The notes: generated by a model from the sequence alone, not told the origin. DNA of 64,000 bases from Zygnema cylindricum (GCA_037447655.1 JBBHKE010001457.1:1-64000); one strand, 5' to 3'. Shown: positions 46,741-60,059, counted from the stretch's first letter. Made by a program: numbers and translations.

Positions 46741-49700
46741 TAGCACTAGGAAGGGAACCTTTATTGCTAGCTTTGAGGAGGAAGTTTATTTCTTTGCTGA
46801 AAAAGGTAGCCAAGGGATGTTTAGGCTGATTTTAAGGAATGAAAAGAAGAAACTTTACTATGCTCGTGTTCATGATATTATGTTGTGGCATAAGAGGCTT
46901 GGACATATGCATTTAGATAAGTTGAAAGAAATGAAAAAGATGGGAATAGTGGAAGGAATTAAGTTTGGAGAAAGTGAAAACCTAAGTGACTATAGTGGTT
47001 GTGCTCAAGGTAAGGCACACAGGTTACCCCTTCCCAAAAGAAGCCACTTATAAAGGGGACAAAGTGTTAAACTTGGTACACACTGATATTTGGGGACCGG
47101 CCAAAGTGCCCTTACCCAATGGTAAAAGGTTTATGATGACAATCACTAACGATTGGTCTCGATTCTCTAGAGTGTATTTATTGAAAAATAAATCAAAGGC
47201 CCCACAGGTTTTTAAGGAATATATGGCATGGAGTGAGAAACTACATGAAACTTCTATTAAGAGAGTAGGGAGTGATAATTGGGAAGAGTTAACCTCCAAT
47301 CAGTTTGAGGATTTTCTGAGAGAAGATGGAGTGCAACACCAAAAGACAGTTCTTGAAAATCCTGAGCAGAATGGTGTAGCCGAGAGGTTAAATAGAACAC
47401 TATGTGATAGTGCCAGGAGTATGCTATCAGATAAGAAGATAGGAAAGAGATTTTGCGTCGAAACTATGTGTTCATATTTGAGTATTTTCTAGGTCTGTAT
47501 TGGGATAGAAAAGAGCAAAGGTTGTTTGCCTCTAACTCCCCTCTCCAAGCCCCCACACTTGTCGTAGTCACTGAAGGCTAGATAAGGAGCTAGAGCCATG
47601 TTTGCATGAGCTCACTAGACAAGACAAGGGGTGAATTGGATAGATTTACCAAAAGGTACTTGACGGACCCAGGAATTGATCTGGGTACCTGCCGTTCGTA
47701 AAGTCACCCATAGCAGATAGCTTTGTCTGTTTGGTCTAGGACTACTGCTAAGGTTTATTGGGTTTGATACATATTTAAACATGTACACGTAGGTTTTTCA
47801 ATTTAACTAGATTACGGTTTTTAGGGCATAGAAACAGTTGTACTATTATTACCGAACGAAACAAATAGTACAGACATATGTTTCGACGTTCCGTATTAAA
47901 TACCGATATAAATCGGACGGTCGTGGTTAGCCTCGGCTTCGCAAAAAAGACAATTTGGCGGTTTGCGGACTCCGCCACTCCAAATGACACGTGGTAACAT
48001 TGTACGGGTTTACGGAATCTCCGGAACGGAAGACACAAAATCTGGATGTGACAAATGTCGCATTATGGCGACGTCGTACAATGTCCATACAGAAAGTACT
48101 CCGACATCTGTACTTTATTATACGATACAGTCTTTTGATTGGTCAGTACCTCACTACTAGGGGGTTTAGAGAGGCGTTTGGGACTTAAAATATTTTGGGT
48201 AGGTAGTCGCCTCTCCTAGAGAGCATCTTGTATAAAAGGCAATCTTTGGCGATCCATAAAAAATAATTTACTTGACCATTTTAAGTGATTTTTTTTGCTG
48301 CCAAATCAACGGAGTCCAAGCTACATAGGGGTGTAGTCAGTGACAGATATTGCCTGCCAGGGTGGGTGAATTTCTAAGGGAAAGTCAAAGTGGGTGAATG
48401 TGTCCAAATCTCATATTCTAACTTTGCATTCTGTGGTGGAATTGAGCACACAGAAAGTCTTATTTCACAGGGGTGAAGCTCTAATGGGGTTCTAATTGTC
48501 AAGGGGTCAGTCATTTGGGTTTATATAAACTTGGAGTTGGCAATCTTTAGATTAACTTCTTTTGATCTGCAAATTCTGCGTGGAAATGGAGACCTTAGAA
48601 TTTCACTATGAACTGTGCAAATATCTCAAGAATAGAATTCGTACTTCGACACTAAAAGGCCAAACTCCTTATGAGAGATGGACTGGCAGAAAACCAGATG
48701 TTTCACACTTAAAGGTTTTTGGTAGTCAAGTATACAGCCTAGACACAGATCAGTCAAATTCCAAGTTGGATCTGAAAAGAAAACAAAGATATCTGTTACG
48801 ATATGATGGAGATGTAAAATGATATAGAGTCTATGATCTCAAGAGAGAAGATATAATCATAGTAAAGCATCTAGTGGTCATGGATGAAAAGAAATGCATA
48901 GATCTCTTTAAGCATACAAAGATAGTCAAAATAAGATTTGAGTGAGAAAATTCTGATGACTTTGAGCTTTCTAACAATCCATGTTTTCGAGAAGATGATA
49001 AACTTGTAGGTACAAATCAAACCGAGGAGGATTCAGCCGTGGAACCCCCAGTGCCAACTCCAACCGAAGCGGAAGACATGGTGGAAATAGACCTGGAATC
49101 GAGGGATAGGGGAGAAGTAAAAACTGTTTGAATGAATCCACGAGAGCCATCCATTCCAGCATTAGAGTTTGAGGGTGGAAGGAGAAGCAGCAAAAGATTG
49201 CAAGAGAAACAAGTTAACAACAAAGTAACGAAACTGTCTCATCCCGAAGAACCCCAAACTTATGATGAGGCAATGAAATGTCCTGAGAGGAACCGGTGGA
49301 AGACAACCATTAATGAGGAGATGGGTTCGATTATGGCAGCCAATACGTGGAAATCGGTGGAATTTCCCCTTGATAGGAAGCTAATCTCGTGTAAGTGGGT
49401 ATTCAATTTGAAACTCAACCTGGATAACACCATTGAGCGCTACAAGGCTCGGTTAATGGCGAAGGGATTTACCTTAAAAGAGGGAATTGACTACAAGGAG
49501 ACTTTTGCTCCGATCTTCAGGTTTCCCTCTGTTCAGATACTTCTCAGTATGGCGGCATAAGAAGACATGGAAGTGCATCAGATGGACATGAAGACGATCT
49601 TCTTACATAGAGAGTTAGAAGAGGAGATTTTTATGGGACAGCCGGATGGATTTGTGGAGCAAGGGGAGGAGAGCAAGGTATGACGATTGATCAAATCTTT

Positions 49701-50840
49701 GTATGGGCTGAAACAAGCGCCCCGCCTATGGAACAAGAAGGTCGATGAGTTACTTACAGGTTTGGGATATATTAGGATTAGCTCAGATCACTTCGTTTAT
49801 TTGTTTGAAGATGAGGAAGGAATTATTTTGATTGCAATTTATTTTGATGATTAGCTTGTTTTAAGTAAATCTGTGGATAAAATAAAAAAGTTGAAAAATG
49901 ATCTAAAATGAAGATTTGAGATGAAAGATATGGGAGAAGCAAAGTATATTTTGGGAATTCACGTAGAGAGAGACAGAGATAGAAAGAAAATAAGATTAAC
50001 TCAAAAGGAGGCCATAAGAAACATGTTAGAAAGATTCCAAATGGACAAGGCTAATAGTTGTACCGCTTTTATGGAACTAAAGAAGGAAAGTGAGTGGAGT
50101 GTGGAAGATGGAGTTATAATCTTGGATGATGAGGTAGGCCCGGAAGAGAAAATATTTATGCAGACCATCCCTTATAGACAAGCAGTGGGTAGCCTAATAT
50201 ATTTCATGAATTGTATCCGTCAAGACATAGCCACAGCTGTAGGAGTACTAAGTAGGAGTCTGAGTGCTCCCACTAAGAAGGATTGGGAGGCAGCTAAGAG
50301 AGTCCTCAGATATCTCATAGGGACTAGAGATCTATGGTTGCATTTGGGTGGGAATAATAGTGACATCACCACTTTGAGTGATGCCTGCTATGAGGATGCT
50401 GCTATGAGGAGATGCACGTCTGGGTATGAGTTGTATGTGGGTGATGGGGCTTGTTGCAAGAGCAGCAAGCAACAAAAGGTCATTGCTCAGTCTACCATAG
50501 GGGCTGAGTACATGGCCTCTTGTTTTGCTGTAAAAAAATTAATGTGGGTCAAGTCCTTGCTTGGTGAACTTGTCATCTTAAGAGTGGTGTTCGGAAAGTG
50601 TTATGGGAGAATCAGGCAGCTATTGCCATTTTTGCCAATCTTAAACACCATTTTAAAGCAAAACATATAGACATTAAACTTAGCTTTGTTAGAGAAAAGG
50701 TAGAAGACAAAATAATCAGTTTTGAATATAGACCAGGTAGTGAAATGGTAGTATATATGATGAGAAAACATGTGTCTTCCCCTAAGCTAATTCTTAGCAG
50801 GGAGAAGTGTGGTCTGAAGTTAAAGGTGACTAGAAGATAA
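46741..50840 (+). pseudogene. Copia pol polyprotein remnant (family B)
   Basis: In order: GAG-pre-integrase with the zinc-binding HKRLGH motif (WHKRLGHMHLDKL) at about 46880; integrase core (HTDIWGPAKV, ITNDWSRFSRVYLL, NGVAERLNRTL) to 47468; then, after the solo LTR, the integrase tail (GQTPYERWTGRKPDVSHLKV); RT (CKWVFNLKLNLD, KARLMAKGF, SLYGLKQAPRLW, YFDD near 49850); RNase H with a DACYED motif; and WENQAAIAIFAN. Several stops and frameshifts, including a stop after YFDD. Inactive. Confidence 0.88.
47469..48605 (+). mobile_element. Solo LTR of Copia family B nested in a family B integrase
   Basis: 1137 bp from TGTTCATATTTGAG to TTAGAATTTCA, with a perfect 5-bp duplication CTATG on both sides (47464-47468, 48606-48610). 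The interrupted integrase continues on the far side, offset by one base. A solo LTR arises by recombination between the two LTRs of a full insertion. Confidence 0.9.
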
Positions 50841-50846
50841 GGGGAG

Positions 50847-51880
50847 TGTAGAAATTAATGGTTTTTTTAGTATTTTCTAGGTCTAAATTTAAATGCGGAA
50901 AAGAAGCCGAGGCAGTCTACCTCTAACTCCTCTCTTCAGCACCCACCCTTGTCGCAGTCACTAAAGGTTGAAGAGGGAGATAGAGCCATGGCTGCCTGTG
51001 TTATCCAGAGAGACAGGCAGAAGTTTTATAATTTATTAAATCTTTGGGACCCAGATTTGAATCGCAATTACCCCCTGGCTGCTAGCCCAATGATAGTTTT
51101 TATCCACAGTGGTAGTGCTGAGACATACTGGGTTTGACAAATATATAAACTGTTAGGCGTGAACTAATTCATTTAACGGCAACTATGGACAACGTGCATG
51201 GATACAATTTTGTAAAGTACGGAGTACGATACGGTTCCGAAATAGATACCACGTATTTTCTTTCGACAACAAAACAAATATTGCGCAACAATTTATAGAG
51301 GCTACGATTAAAACTCGGTATTGATCGGACGGCCGCGAAGGATGCCGAGATCGCGGAATGGGATTTTGGCGGTTTTTGGTCACCGCCACATCGATTAACA
51401 CGTGGCGCGACCACATTGAATTACAGCATCTACGGGGATTACAAGAACGAATCCAGATAAGACATGTGTCGACTAGTTGGCCATATGGTACGATGGCCGT
51501 ACAGAAAGTACATCGGCACCTATACATTTTTGTACGACACAGTATTTTGATTGGTGCGGTATTTCAGTAGATAGAGTTTTAAGGAGAGATAGGACTTAGG
51601 AAAATTTGGTAGATAGGACTTTCTCTCTTTTGAGCTTCTGTTCAAAAGGTCAACTTTGACCCACCATAAACTTACTGCTCAGGGGAGCAAATTCAGAGAT
51701 TCTTTTTGCTATCGACTTAAGGAGTCTAGCCTTCACAGGGGTGAAGGTGGTCATAGTTTTTGTTTGCCAGGGTGGTAGTTATTCTTGCTAAAACACAAAA
51801 GGGTCATGGTTTTCCTAGAGGCTTCGTGTGAGTTGCCTACTCTGGAGACCTATGGAGGTCTCTGAGTTGCACAACTTTCA
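50847..51880 (+). mobile_element. 3' LTR of Copia family B
   Basis: Follows a polypurine tract; begins TGTAGAAATT and shares TAGTATTTTCTAGGTCT and GTCGCAGTCACT-type words with the other family B LTRs. The right end is placed at AACTTTCA by analogy with AATTTCA in the other copies. Confidence 0.7.
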
Positions 51881-52814
51881 CATTAAACTTAGTTATTTAG
51901 TAAAATTTGACAATTTTAAATTTAAGATGGGGAACTAAATTACAACACGTAGCTTTACAAACATTATCCGGTGGAGCCAAGTTCTCGGCATTCTTACTAT
52001 AATGTTGTCCGGCGGCACCAAGTGCTCAATATTTCAACCAATAATGATGTACGATGGCGCGAAGTCCTTCATATTACAACCATTGACATTTTACATACAA
52101 TTATAGAGGCTCTTGATTGAACCCCAACTAAAGGGTGGACCTCCATTACCAAAAACGTGAGGTTACTTATTGAACGCTTTACGTTTTTGTACACGTTTTC
52201 TCCATTTATTTTTAGGAAACCATGTTGGTGGGATACCTATTAGGATTCTCCAAGCATATGGGCGTGAAACTTGACCATTGGATGTTTTTTTTTTCGAAAT
52301 CCGTGCAACAATCGCGCAAACCATCCGCGGGGACACTAACACATACTTGACGTGTACATTTGGTACACTTGTAAAAGCAGAAAAATATCCACCACAAATA
52401 CCCGACGATAGGTTTACGCCATGCATAGGCCATCTGTCTTTTGCCAGAGTAAGTACAAGTCCTTCGAAAGTATCGTTTCACGCTCCTTTTGGCATGCACT
52501 ATCTTTCAAAGTTTGTCGCGCTTTTCTACCATTTCGTTTTGTAATTTTTTTTTCCGATTTAAAAATTTCAAATTTGGTAGCAAACTTTTCGTACATATCA
52601 TGAAATACCCCGCTCTTATAGATATGAAGTGTAGACTTTCATTCGTAGTAATTTTTTTTGAACTTCAAAATGTGAATACTAAACTACGAGTTACCTACCA
52701 AAATGAGCCACACAAGTGAGAGGTTGTATACTGACCCGACCTAATCCCAATTCTCCAAAATGTCACGGCTAATAAACGTATCCATGTGTACTGGTATGTG
52801 GCCTTATTATTCCC
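51881..52814. other. Repeat-derived spacer with a three-copy 41-bp repeat
   Basis: 51961-52084 holds three diverged units of about 41 bp, recognisable by GGTGGAGCCAAGTTCTC, GGCGGCACCAAGTGCTC and GATGGCGCGAAGTCCTTC. Around 52490-52640 a stretch (TTTCAAAGTTTGTCG, CTTTTCGTACATATCAT) is shared with 57555-57720. No gene seen. Confidence 0.55.
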
Positions 52815-54052
52815 TGTTGAAATTTATGTATTTTCTAGGTATGTATTGGAAAAAAAATAGAGTAAGTCAACAAAGGCAGCCTGCTTCTTGCTCAAATCTC
52901 TCCGGTCCCCATACTTGTTGCAATCACTAAAGACGAGAGAGAGAGCTAGTGCCATGGCTGTCTAAAGGGGATAGGCTGATTCGTAGTTTGTAGCAAAAGA
53001 GGACTGTCGGAATCAGCATTTGATCCTAGTACCTATCATCCTTAATAGCCGTTAGCTTTAACCTATAGCTTAGAGTCAACGATGATATGTGTTGGGTACA
53101 ATAGGTATTGATAAGCGTAGAAGTAGAGAGTTCTAACAAACTAACAAATAACCAAAATCCACTCTAGACCAGATTTGAACCGTTGTCTGTGGATATATTT
53201 GTAGAGGTAAGCCTTAACCAATAAGGCATTATCAAAACGATACACGTGACGGGTTTCATAAATACATAAACATTAACGCAACAGCTAATTAACAGCAGAC
53301 TAACCAAAAGGAGCAATTCCTGCATGTACGCGAATCTGAACCGTGTAAAATATGTTTTGATCGGACGGCCGACATTATAGCCGCCACGCGAAGTGAGCTT
53401 TTGGCGGCATACGGACATAGCGTCACGCGGTGCCACGTGGCGCCACATTATTTGATACCGGAGAAGATGGGAGGAGGAACCATGGCTTCCGATTTGACAG
53501 GTGTCACCTTGTAGACCTTGTCGTACAATGGTCGTACAATAAGTACATGGCCCATTGTACCTTCTTGTACTATATAGTGTTCCTATTGGACTAGGGTTTA
53601 GTAGTAGGTAGTCGTGAGTAGGCAGACCGAGACTTAGTAATATTTAGGTACCTCTCTCTCTAAGAGAGCTTGTAACTATAAAGGTCATCTTTGACCAGCC
53701 ATAACTTAATGCTCGGGTGAGCAAATTCAGTGATTCTTTTTGCTGCGGACTCAGGGGAGTCTAAGCTACACAAGGGTGTAGTCGGTCAGAGGTTTTTGCG
53801 TGTCAGGGTGGCACTTATTCAGTGGGAAAGTCAAAGTGGGGAATACTGTCCAAAACACATATTCAAGCTTTGCATTCTGTGGTGGAACTGAGCACACACA
53901 AGGTCTTATCTTCACAGGGGTGAAGTTGTATTGGGGTTTTGATTATCAAGGGATCATTCATTTGGGTTTATATCAACTTGGAGTCGGCACTATCTAGATT
54001 AGCTTCTTTTGGATCTGCGAATTCTGTGGGCAATGGAGCCCATAGAATTTCA
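52815..54052 (+). mobile_element. Solo LTR of Copia family B
   Basis: 1238 bp from TGTTGAAATTTATG to CATAGAATTTCA, flanked by the perfect duplication TTCCC (52810-52814 and 54053-54057). No internal sequence on either side. Confidence 0.92.
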
Positions 54053-54069
54053 TTCCCTACTTTAATTTT

Positions 54070-55026
54070 TGTTGTAATTTGAAATCTTTACTTCAGTAGA
54101 TATAGCAGTGAGAGGAGACTAAGTACTTAGAATATTTTTTTCAATCTTTTTATCAGTAGATAGAGCTGTGAGAGGAGACTAAGTACTTAGAATATTTTTT
54201 TCTAGGATAGTTTTAATACTTACCTTTAATAGTGTGACATTAGCAGATCGACAGTAGAAGTGTACTGTACTTGCAGGGAAACGCGTCGACAATAGGAGAT
54301 GATGCATATATTCCGGAGTGGCGACCGACACCTACATACACGTGTCAAAAATTGTACGAGCAAGTTCAGCGAATCGGACGGACGAAGACTAATCCGAACA
54401 TCTGGGAGGAAATTGTGAGTGATCAAAAGTAGGGCGTCGATACGAACCTAATCAACGGACGCGATCAAAGTGGGGACCACAATGAGTAAGTCTCTCATAC
54501 GCACTTAGAATGTTCATACCACGGAATCAACATTTATGTGAATTTTGTGATTAATGCTGAATAAGCATCGGCAACATTAATTGTACGGACGTAATTTGTA
54601 AATATCTAAAAAGACACATTGTTGGCGTTTAGTGCATTAGAATTTAGTGATACACTGTTCATTTAGTTGCCGGTAGTAATTAGGGTTTTCGAGGTACTTG
54701 TGGTATAGTGACGTACAGGTTGTGTAGTTTATCCTAAGTCAGGATAGTACTGTAGTACGACCACCCGAATAAGTGTGACCAGTAGATACACACTGTAAGT
54801 ATATAGTTTAGGACTTAGCAAATTTTGTATCATCCAGTTTTGGGATAATGACATTTTAAGGCCAATTTTTGGGAAAATTCCAAGAGTCATATCTTATGGT
54901 TTACAAGGTCATTTTGGTCTGAAAGTTGGCTGTTGAGTAGGTGCTTGATAGTTTCTGTTGTTTTCCGTGTCCACTACCACTACTACTGCTAGTTCTCCTC
55001 CTACAACTATGGTTGTAGAACAACAA
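54070..55026 (+). mobile_element. Truncated 5' end of a Copia family A element (LTR, leader, first GAG codons)
   Basis: Begins TGTTGTAATTTGAAATC like the family A LTRs, continues through LTR and leader sequence matching 46.7-45.8 kb in reverse, and ends about 20 codons into GAG (STTTTASSPPTT, VVEQQ) where unrelated DNA starts. Includes a 60-bp tandem duplication at about 54090-54210. Confidence 0.8.
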
Positions 55027-55099
55027 TTTTGTGATACCTATAGACGTTTATTAAACCTGCGATAATTGTAAAGGACTACCAAACATCCACAAATTGTAG

Positions 55100-55555
55100 A
55101 CATCCACAATACGAACGACAATTGTAAACTTCAAAATAACTAAGGAGAATTGTGACGTTTAGAAATGTATGTTGTCAAACCGCATTTTGTTGATTTTTTG
55201 TGACATAAGAGGCATTGGGCTTTCGGTCATTTTTGCATCATGCTCACTTTTGACAACATCGACCTCATCAATTTTATAAATATTCCGCCATGGCTTCACG
55301 AAATTTTTTTTTTACGATTTTATCACTCGATCTGCCATCAAATTATGCCCAAAGGTATTTATATAATATATATATATGTATATATATATATATATCTTTT
55401 AAATATTTCATTTTATACATGTATTGTTGCATTTTATTCAAATAAAAAGAAAGGAGAAGCAACAGGGTGAGAGCGAGTGGGATGCATGACGACAATGTAA
55501 AATTTTGTAAAGGACCTATGTATGAAAGTGGAGGTACAAGACACATGCAATTATA
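55100..55555 (+). mobile_element. Partial PIF/Harbinger-like family copy
   Basis: Shares the blocks CGCCATGGCTTCACGAAAT and ATGAAAGTGGAGGTAC with 35702-36507; the ends are not visible. Contains a TA-repeat at 55366-55394. Confidence 0.6.
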
Positions 55556-56464
55556 ATTACTTCAATGCTCGTCAATTTTTTTCACACATTATTCTTTCAC
55601 TCCGAGTCGATATAATTTTGCGCTATGGTGAACGTCGCATATTTGGTGACATTGTTTTTGGCGAACCCTACTTCGGTTATAGTTCTTGGACAAGGAGCTT
55701 TAAATGTTGGAGTAGCAACCCGTGATGTCGCTTAGACGAAAAACCTTGGATATGCACACCGAGATCTTATGGATGACTTTATTTTGATGGGAGTGTAGCC
55801 AAATAAAGAAGGAGATGGAGTGATGCTTAATGGATAAGTGGCTACCTAAACTTTGGTTTTATGGGACATCACCCTTAGTTGAAACTTATAATAAGTCGGT
55901 CATTTCTATTTATATATCTTTGCGATGAGTTTATCGATTTATGACAAGATTTATAAAAAAAATACTTTCGTTTTGTCATCCGTAGTGTACTTTTGAAATT
56001 TGAATTGTATTTTGTACAAACGAAGGTAACATTCAATCACTATCATTGTTAATAACACCTTTTTGGCGGCCCCATATTACGACCATTGAACTTAGAATAG
56101 AATGGATAATTTCGTTTTTGCCTTTACAGTAATACAGGTACAATTTAATTAATGTTAGCTACACTAATTTATGAGATCATATTCAGCATAATGTACAGAA
56201 TATGTCAGTACGTACATTATCTGTTAGTTACTTTGTACAAACTTTTATAAAAAGTGTCAGAGGACGGTGTGAGATAGCGACATCGTCAAAGGAAAGCGCG
56301 CCAGATTCGATTCATACTAAGGGTGGTCTTCCATTAGAGGAAAACTAGGGTTGTATCTGGACGCCGTAGGTTTTATTACAAATTTTTTTTGTAACCGGCA
56401 TGTTCGGATAGTTGTGGGATGCTCTAATAATAGGCGTGAGTCTTGGTGTTGGATGTTTTAATTT

Positions 56465-57395
56465 TGAGTGTCCCATGTATTAAAATCCTCTTTGTGTTCC
56501 CAAATCAAGAGAAATTTGAGAAAACTTTTAACGTACGAAAAATCATTTTTACCAAAGTGCATTGAACGTCAATTCAAACTTTTGATACGCACCCATGCTG
56601 ATCATCATGTGAACGTATTTTGGCCTTTTCCTCTTTACCACACCCGAGCAAGAGAATCCAACCCATAAAAAAAAAACATAAAATCACCTCGAGGGGGTGG
56701 TTTTAGTTCAAGTATCGCCCAAACAACGAGAAAACCGACCCACACACGCGCCACACAAGTGGGAAAAATTTAAGACGAGGGTGAGTACTCGATATTTTTC
56801 TCCATGCTTGTCACGCGCATGTACGGAAAAAAATTTGCAAGAGTCTCAGACTTTCGTTTTCATTCATGGGTCCTATGCATAATTTTGCGCCGTCGTCGCC
56901 TCTTTCCTCTTCCTCTTACAATATCGCTTTATCTCATACGTTTTAGAATGCGGCGCGACAATTGTGGAAGGAAATGAAAGATATTTGAAAAATAAAAAAT
57001 TTGGCCACCTTTATGTATATTTTTATGGCAAGTCGAGTGAGAAAAGTCAAAAAAAAGAAATCGGGTATTTATGAGGTAAAGTTAAAGACTCTGTGAGGTC
57101 AACATTGTCACAAGGGAGTATGGCGTCACAATGTCACAAAACCCTAAACATCTACAATGTCACAAAATTACAAAAATCTAGACGTTTACGATTGTCGTTG
57201 TTTTTGTTGGCGTCACCAATTGTCGGAAGATTCGTAGTTACCTTCAACCGCCACAAAGTTATACCTACGTCTACTACCGTCACTAGGGAAAGTTCCGATT
57301 TTATTTTCGCTCATTGGGACCCTCTTCAAATTAGGACAGAGAATCTTCACTGCAGTCCAAAATACTGTATCGATTACATGGGGACACCGTGTGAA
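56465..57395 (-). mobile_element. PIF/Harbinger-like family copy, minus orientation
   Basis: Reverse complement matches 35702-36507 nearly end to end, including GATTACATGGGGACACC at the right and GTCCCATGTATTAAA at the left. The terminal GGG/CCC are mutated, so this is an older copy. The minus copy of AAGTGGAGGTC has decayed. Confidence 0.72.
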
Positions 57396-58545
57396 ATATA
57401 AGAAGCAATCGAACAAATCGTCCCGTGTGAAGAGACTCTCCTCGCGAAGAGAGTAGCTTCACACTAGTCGTGTACCATTGGTACACTTGAACACGCGATC
57501 ACATGTCAACACGTCTTACACACAATGTGCCTCTTGCCACGCTGGATGAAGATTCACTTCAATTATTTTCGCACACTTTCTGACATTCACCGACCTTCAA
57601 AGTTTGTCGAGCTTTTTTGCCATTTTGCTTTGAAATTTTGATTTCCATTTGCAAAGCTAATATTTGGTCGCTAACTTTTCGTACGAATCATTAATTACTC
57701 CAGCTTGTACAAATATTAGTATATTACGTTCACCTTTTCCGTTTGAAGATTTTTTAAAGATTTTTTATATTTGAAGGCGAACCTACGTGGTAGTAAAAAT
57801 AATCGTGGATCGAAATTGTTCGTAAATGGGTATTTAAGTGTTACAAATATAGAGTTGTGAATTTGGTAGACGTCGGCAAAAGAATCGCACGATTTGGAGT
57901 TGTATTTTAAAAGATATAGCGATTAGTGTACTTAGGCGACAACGCGAGGTCAAAATAACAAGTGGGTGTTCATTGTAACGGGTTAAGGGTCAAACTAGCG
58001 GCGGAATTTCAGGCGCACGTTTAAAAAGTACCAAATGGATCAATATTTTGTTTGGTACGCATGATGGTTCGTTTCGTACAATTTTTAGTACGAAACGTCA
58101 CTTCACTTTATGGAATTCCCTAGGCAGTTTCGCCTGTGAAATTTGCGACGCACATTCGTGCGAAGTCACGTTTTGTTTGGCGCGCACTTTTGCACGTAAA
58201 TGTTACGTAGTGAAATGTAGCGTTTGATTGGTTAGTAAATCCTACGTAGTTAGTAAGAGATTTCATACGTTTTTGCTTTGGTTAGTCTAAGTCCTAACTG
58301 ATCAATGATTGGCCCAGGTAAAACCTTTTCAACGGAGCGTTAACTCTGGCCTGGCTATTCCAAGTCGATGATGGATAAATAGTGAAGTCGAAGAGAAGAG
58401 TAGACATCTTTTCCTTTGGAAAAATTTGTGGAAATTCTGACTTAACTTGGTTTTGAGCGAAAAATACCAAATTGGAGCAATGACATTTTTGCACTGAAAT
58501 CTCTTACTAACTAAGTAGTGTTTTAGTAGTTAAGAGATAGAATTT
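57396..58545. other. Intergenic DNA without a recognisable gene
   Basis: Only short ORFs; 57555-57720 resembles 52490-52640, so at least part is an interspersed repeat. Confidence 0.4.
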
Positions 58546-58550
58546 TTAAG

Positions 58551-58982
58551 AGTGGAGAGCAGTGGAAACTACTTTGATAAGAAGGGTTGAGCCACGAGGG
58601 CAAGAGACCAAGCTAATGTTATGTGGACAAAAGCTTCTTCTAATATAAAGTTTATTCTTATGTGAGTGATGTCCAATGTGAATGTGTAATTTCCAATGTA
58701 TGGAATGTGTGGTTGAATTTGGTTGTAGTAATGGGATTTTCTGAGAGATAGGAAATCCTATTACAAGTGTGGAGAGCAGAGGAAAACACTTTAAAAGAAG
58801 GGTTGAGCCACGAGGGCAAGAGACCAAGCTTATGTTATGTGGACCGAAGCTTCTTCTAATTTAAAGTTTATCGTTATGTGAGTGTTTTCCAATGTGGATG
58901 TGTATTTTCCAATGTGTGGAATGTGTGGTTTAAATTGGTTATAGTAATGGGATTTTCTGAGAGATAGGAAATCCTATTACAG
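58551..58982. repeat. 216-bp tandem duplication
   Basis: Two diverged adjacent copies of about 216 bp, beginning GTGGAGAGCAG near 58552 and 58767 and each ending GATAGGAAATCCTATTAC. Shared words include GGGTTGAGCCACGAGGGC. The ORF with two GSTLL repeats on the minus strand reflects the duplication. Confidence 0.85.
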
Positions 58983-59107
58983 TGGCACTAATAATAATTG
59001 CGAAATTTTGTTTTCTAGAGCGACAAAATAGAACGCCCTGCTAGGAAACCCTACAAATTGACGTCTTTGTACGTTTACCGAGACCGCCTAACGGAAAAAA
59101 GGCCTAA

Positions 59108-60056
59108 GGGCGTGCCCTCTTGTAATCGAAACTTTGAAATGTTACTTTGGATTTAAGCGTAGATTTTTACGGTGTACTTTTCAAAGTGTTCCTATTTCAA
59201 TCATTACCTGTTTTTCATTACTTCAAATATGTGACTGTTGTAGACGCTTACAAAATGTGCGACAACCTACGATCGTATGAAACTAAATGCAGACGACTAC
59301 AAAACTTCCTAAAATTAGTGAAGTCTACAAAAACGACGACGGTTGTAGACGTGGGGTTTTTTTGACATTGTAGATATTCAGGGTTTTGTGACATTGCGAA
59401 GTCATGCTACCTTGTGACGTCACCAGCACGTAAACTTTTTGCCATGGCTTCCCGATTTCTTTTTCTTACCTTTTACCATTCGATATGTCATCAAACCGAG
59501 ACCAAAAATATTAAAAAAAAAGAAAAAAAAATATCTTTAATGTGATACTATTGTTGCTGCATTTCATTTAGAGATGAGTAAAAGAGGAGCGGTCAAACGA
59601 GAAAGATGGGGAGAGACGAGGACGTCGTAAACTTTTGCAAAGGACCCATGGATGAAAGTGGAGGTCCAAGACCCCAACAATTTTTTTTACGTACATGTTT
59701 GTCATTTTTGTACGTACATGCGCGTGACGAGCAGGAAAAAATAGCGCGTGCTCTCCTTCGTTCAATTTTTTTTGAAGATGTTTCACGCATGCAATACCGA
59801 ATTTCTATATAATTTTGGTTAAAATCAGGTCGCGATTTGATTCCATTAAAAGTGTGAAGATGACCTGGCGTGACGTTGAAGTGGGTCGCGATGATAATAA
59901 CGCCAAATCGACGTACTGTCCATGTTCGAAGATGACGCAATATGTACCTTGGTTCCTGCCCATTTTTCGTATGGCGTAAGATTTTATCGTTGCAAGTCCC
60001 ATTTTCTGTGAAAACGACGGGAGAAAACCCTTACTTGAACACATGGGCACACACCC
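59108..60056. mobile_element. PIF/Harbinger-like miniature element (TAA target duplication)
   Basis: Left end GGGCGTGCCCTCTTGTAATC, right end ACATGGGCACACACCC, with TAA on both sides (59105-59107, 60057-60059). 949 bp. Interior blocks GCCATGGCTTCCCGATTTC and GATGAAAGTGGAGGTCCAAG match the copies at 35.7, 55.4 and 56.5 kb. Confidence 0.8.
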
Positions 60057-60059
60057 TAA

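Larger units (their letters stand above)
46733..51880 (+). mobile_element. Copia family B element, 5'-truncated, plus orientation
   Basis: Coding remains from the GAG-pre-integrase domain to RNase H, then a polypurine tract (AAGGGGAG) and a 3' LTR starting TGTAGAAATT at 50847 and apparently ending AACTTTCA at 51880. The left part (5' LTR, GAG, protease) is missing: the coding sequence starts exactly at the outer edge of the family A 5' LTR. It is interrupted by a solo LTR of its own family at 47469-48605. Confidence 0.82.
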
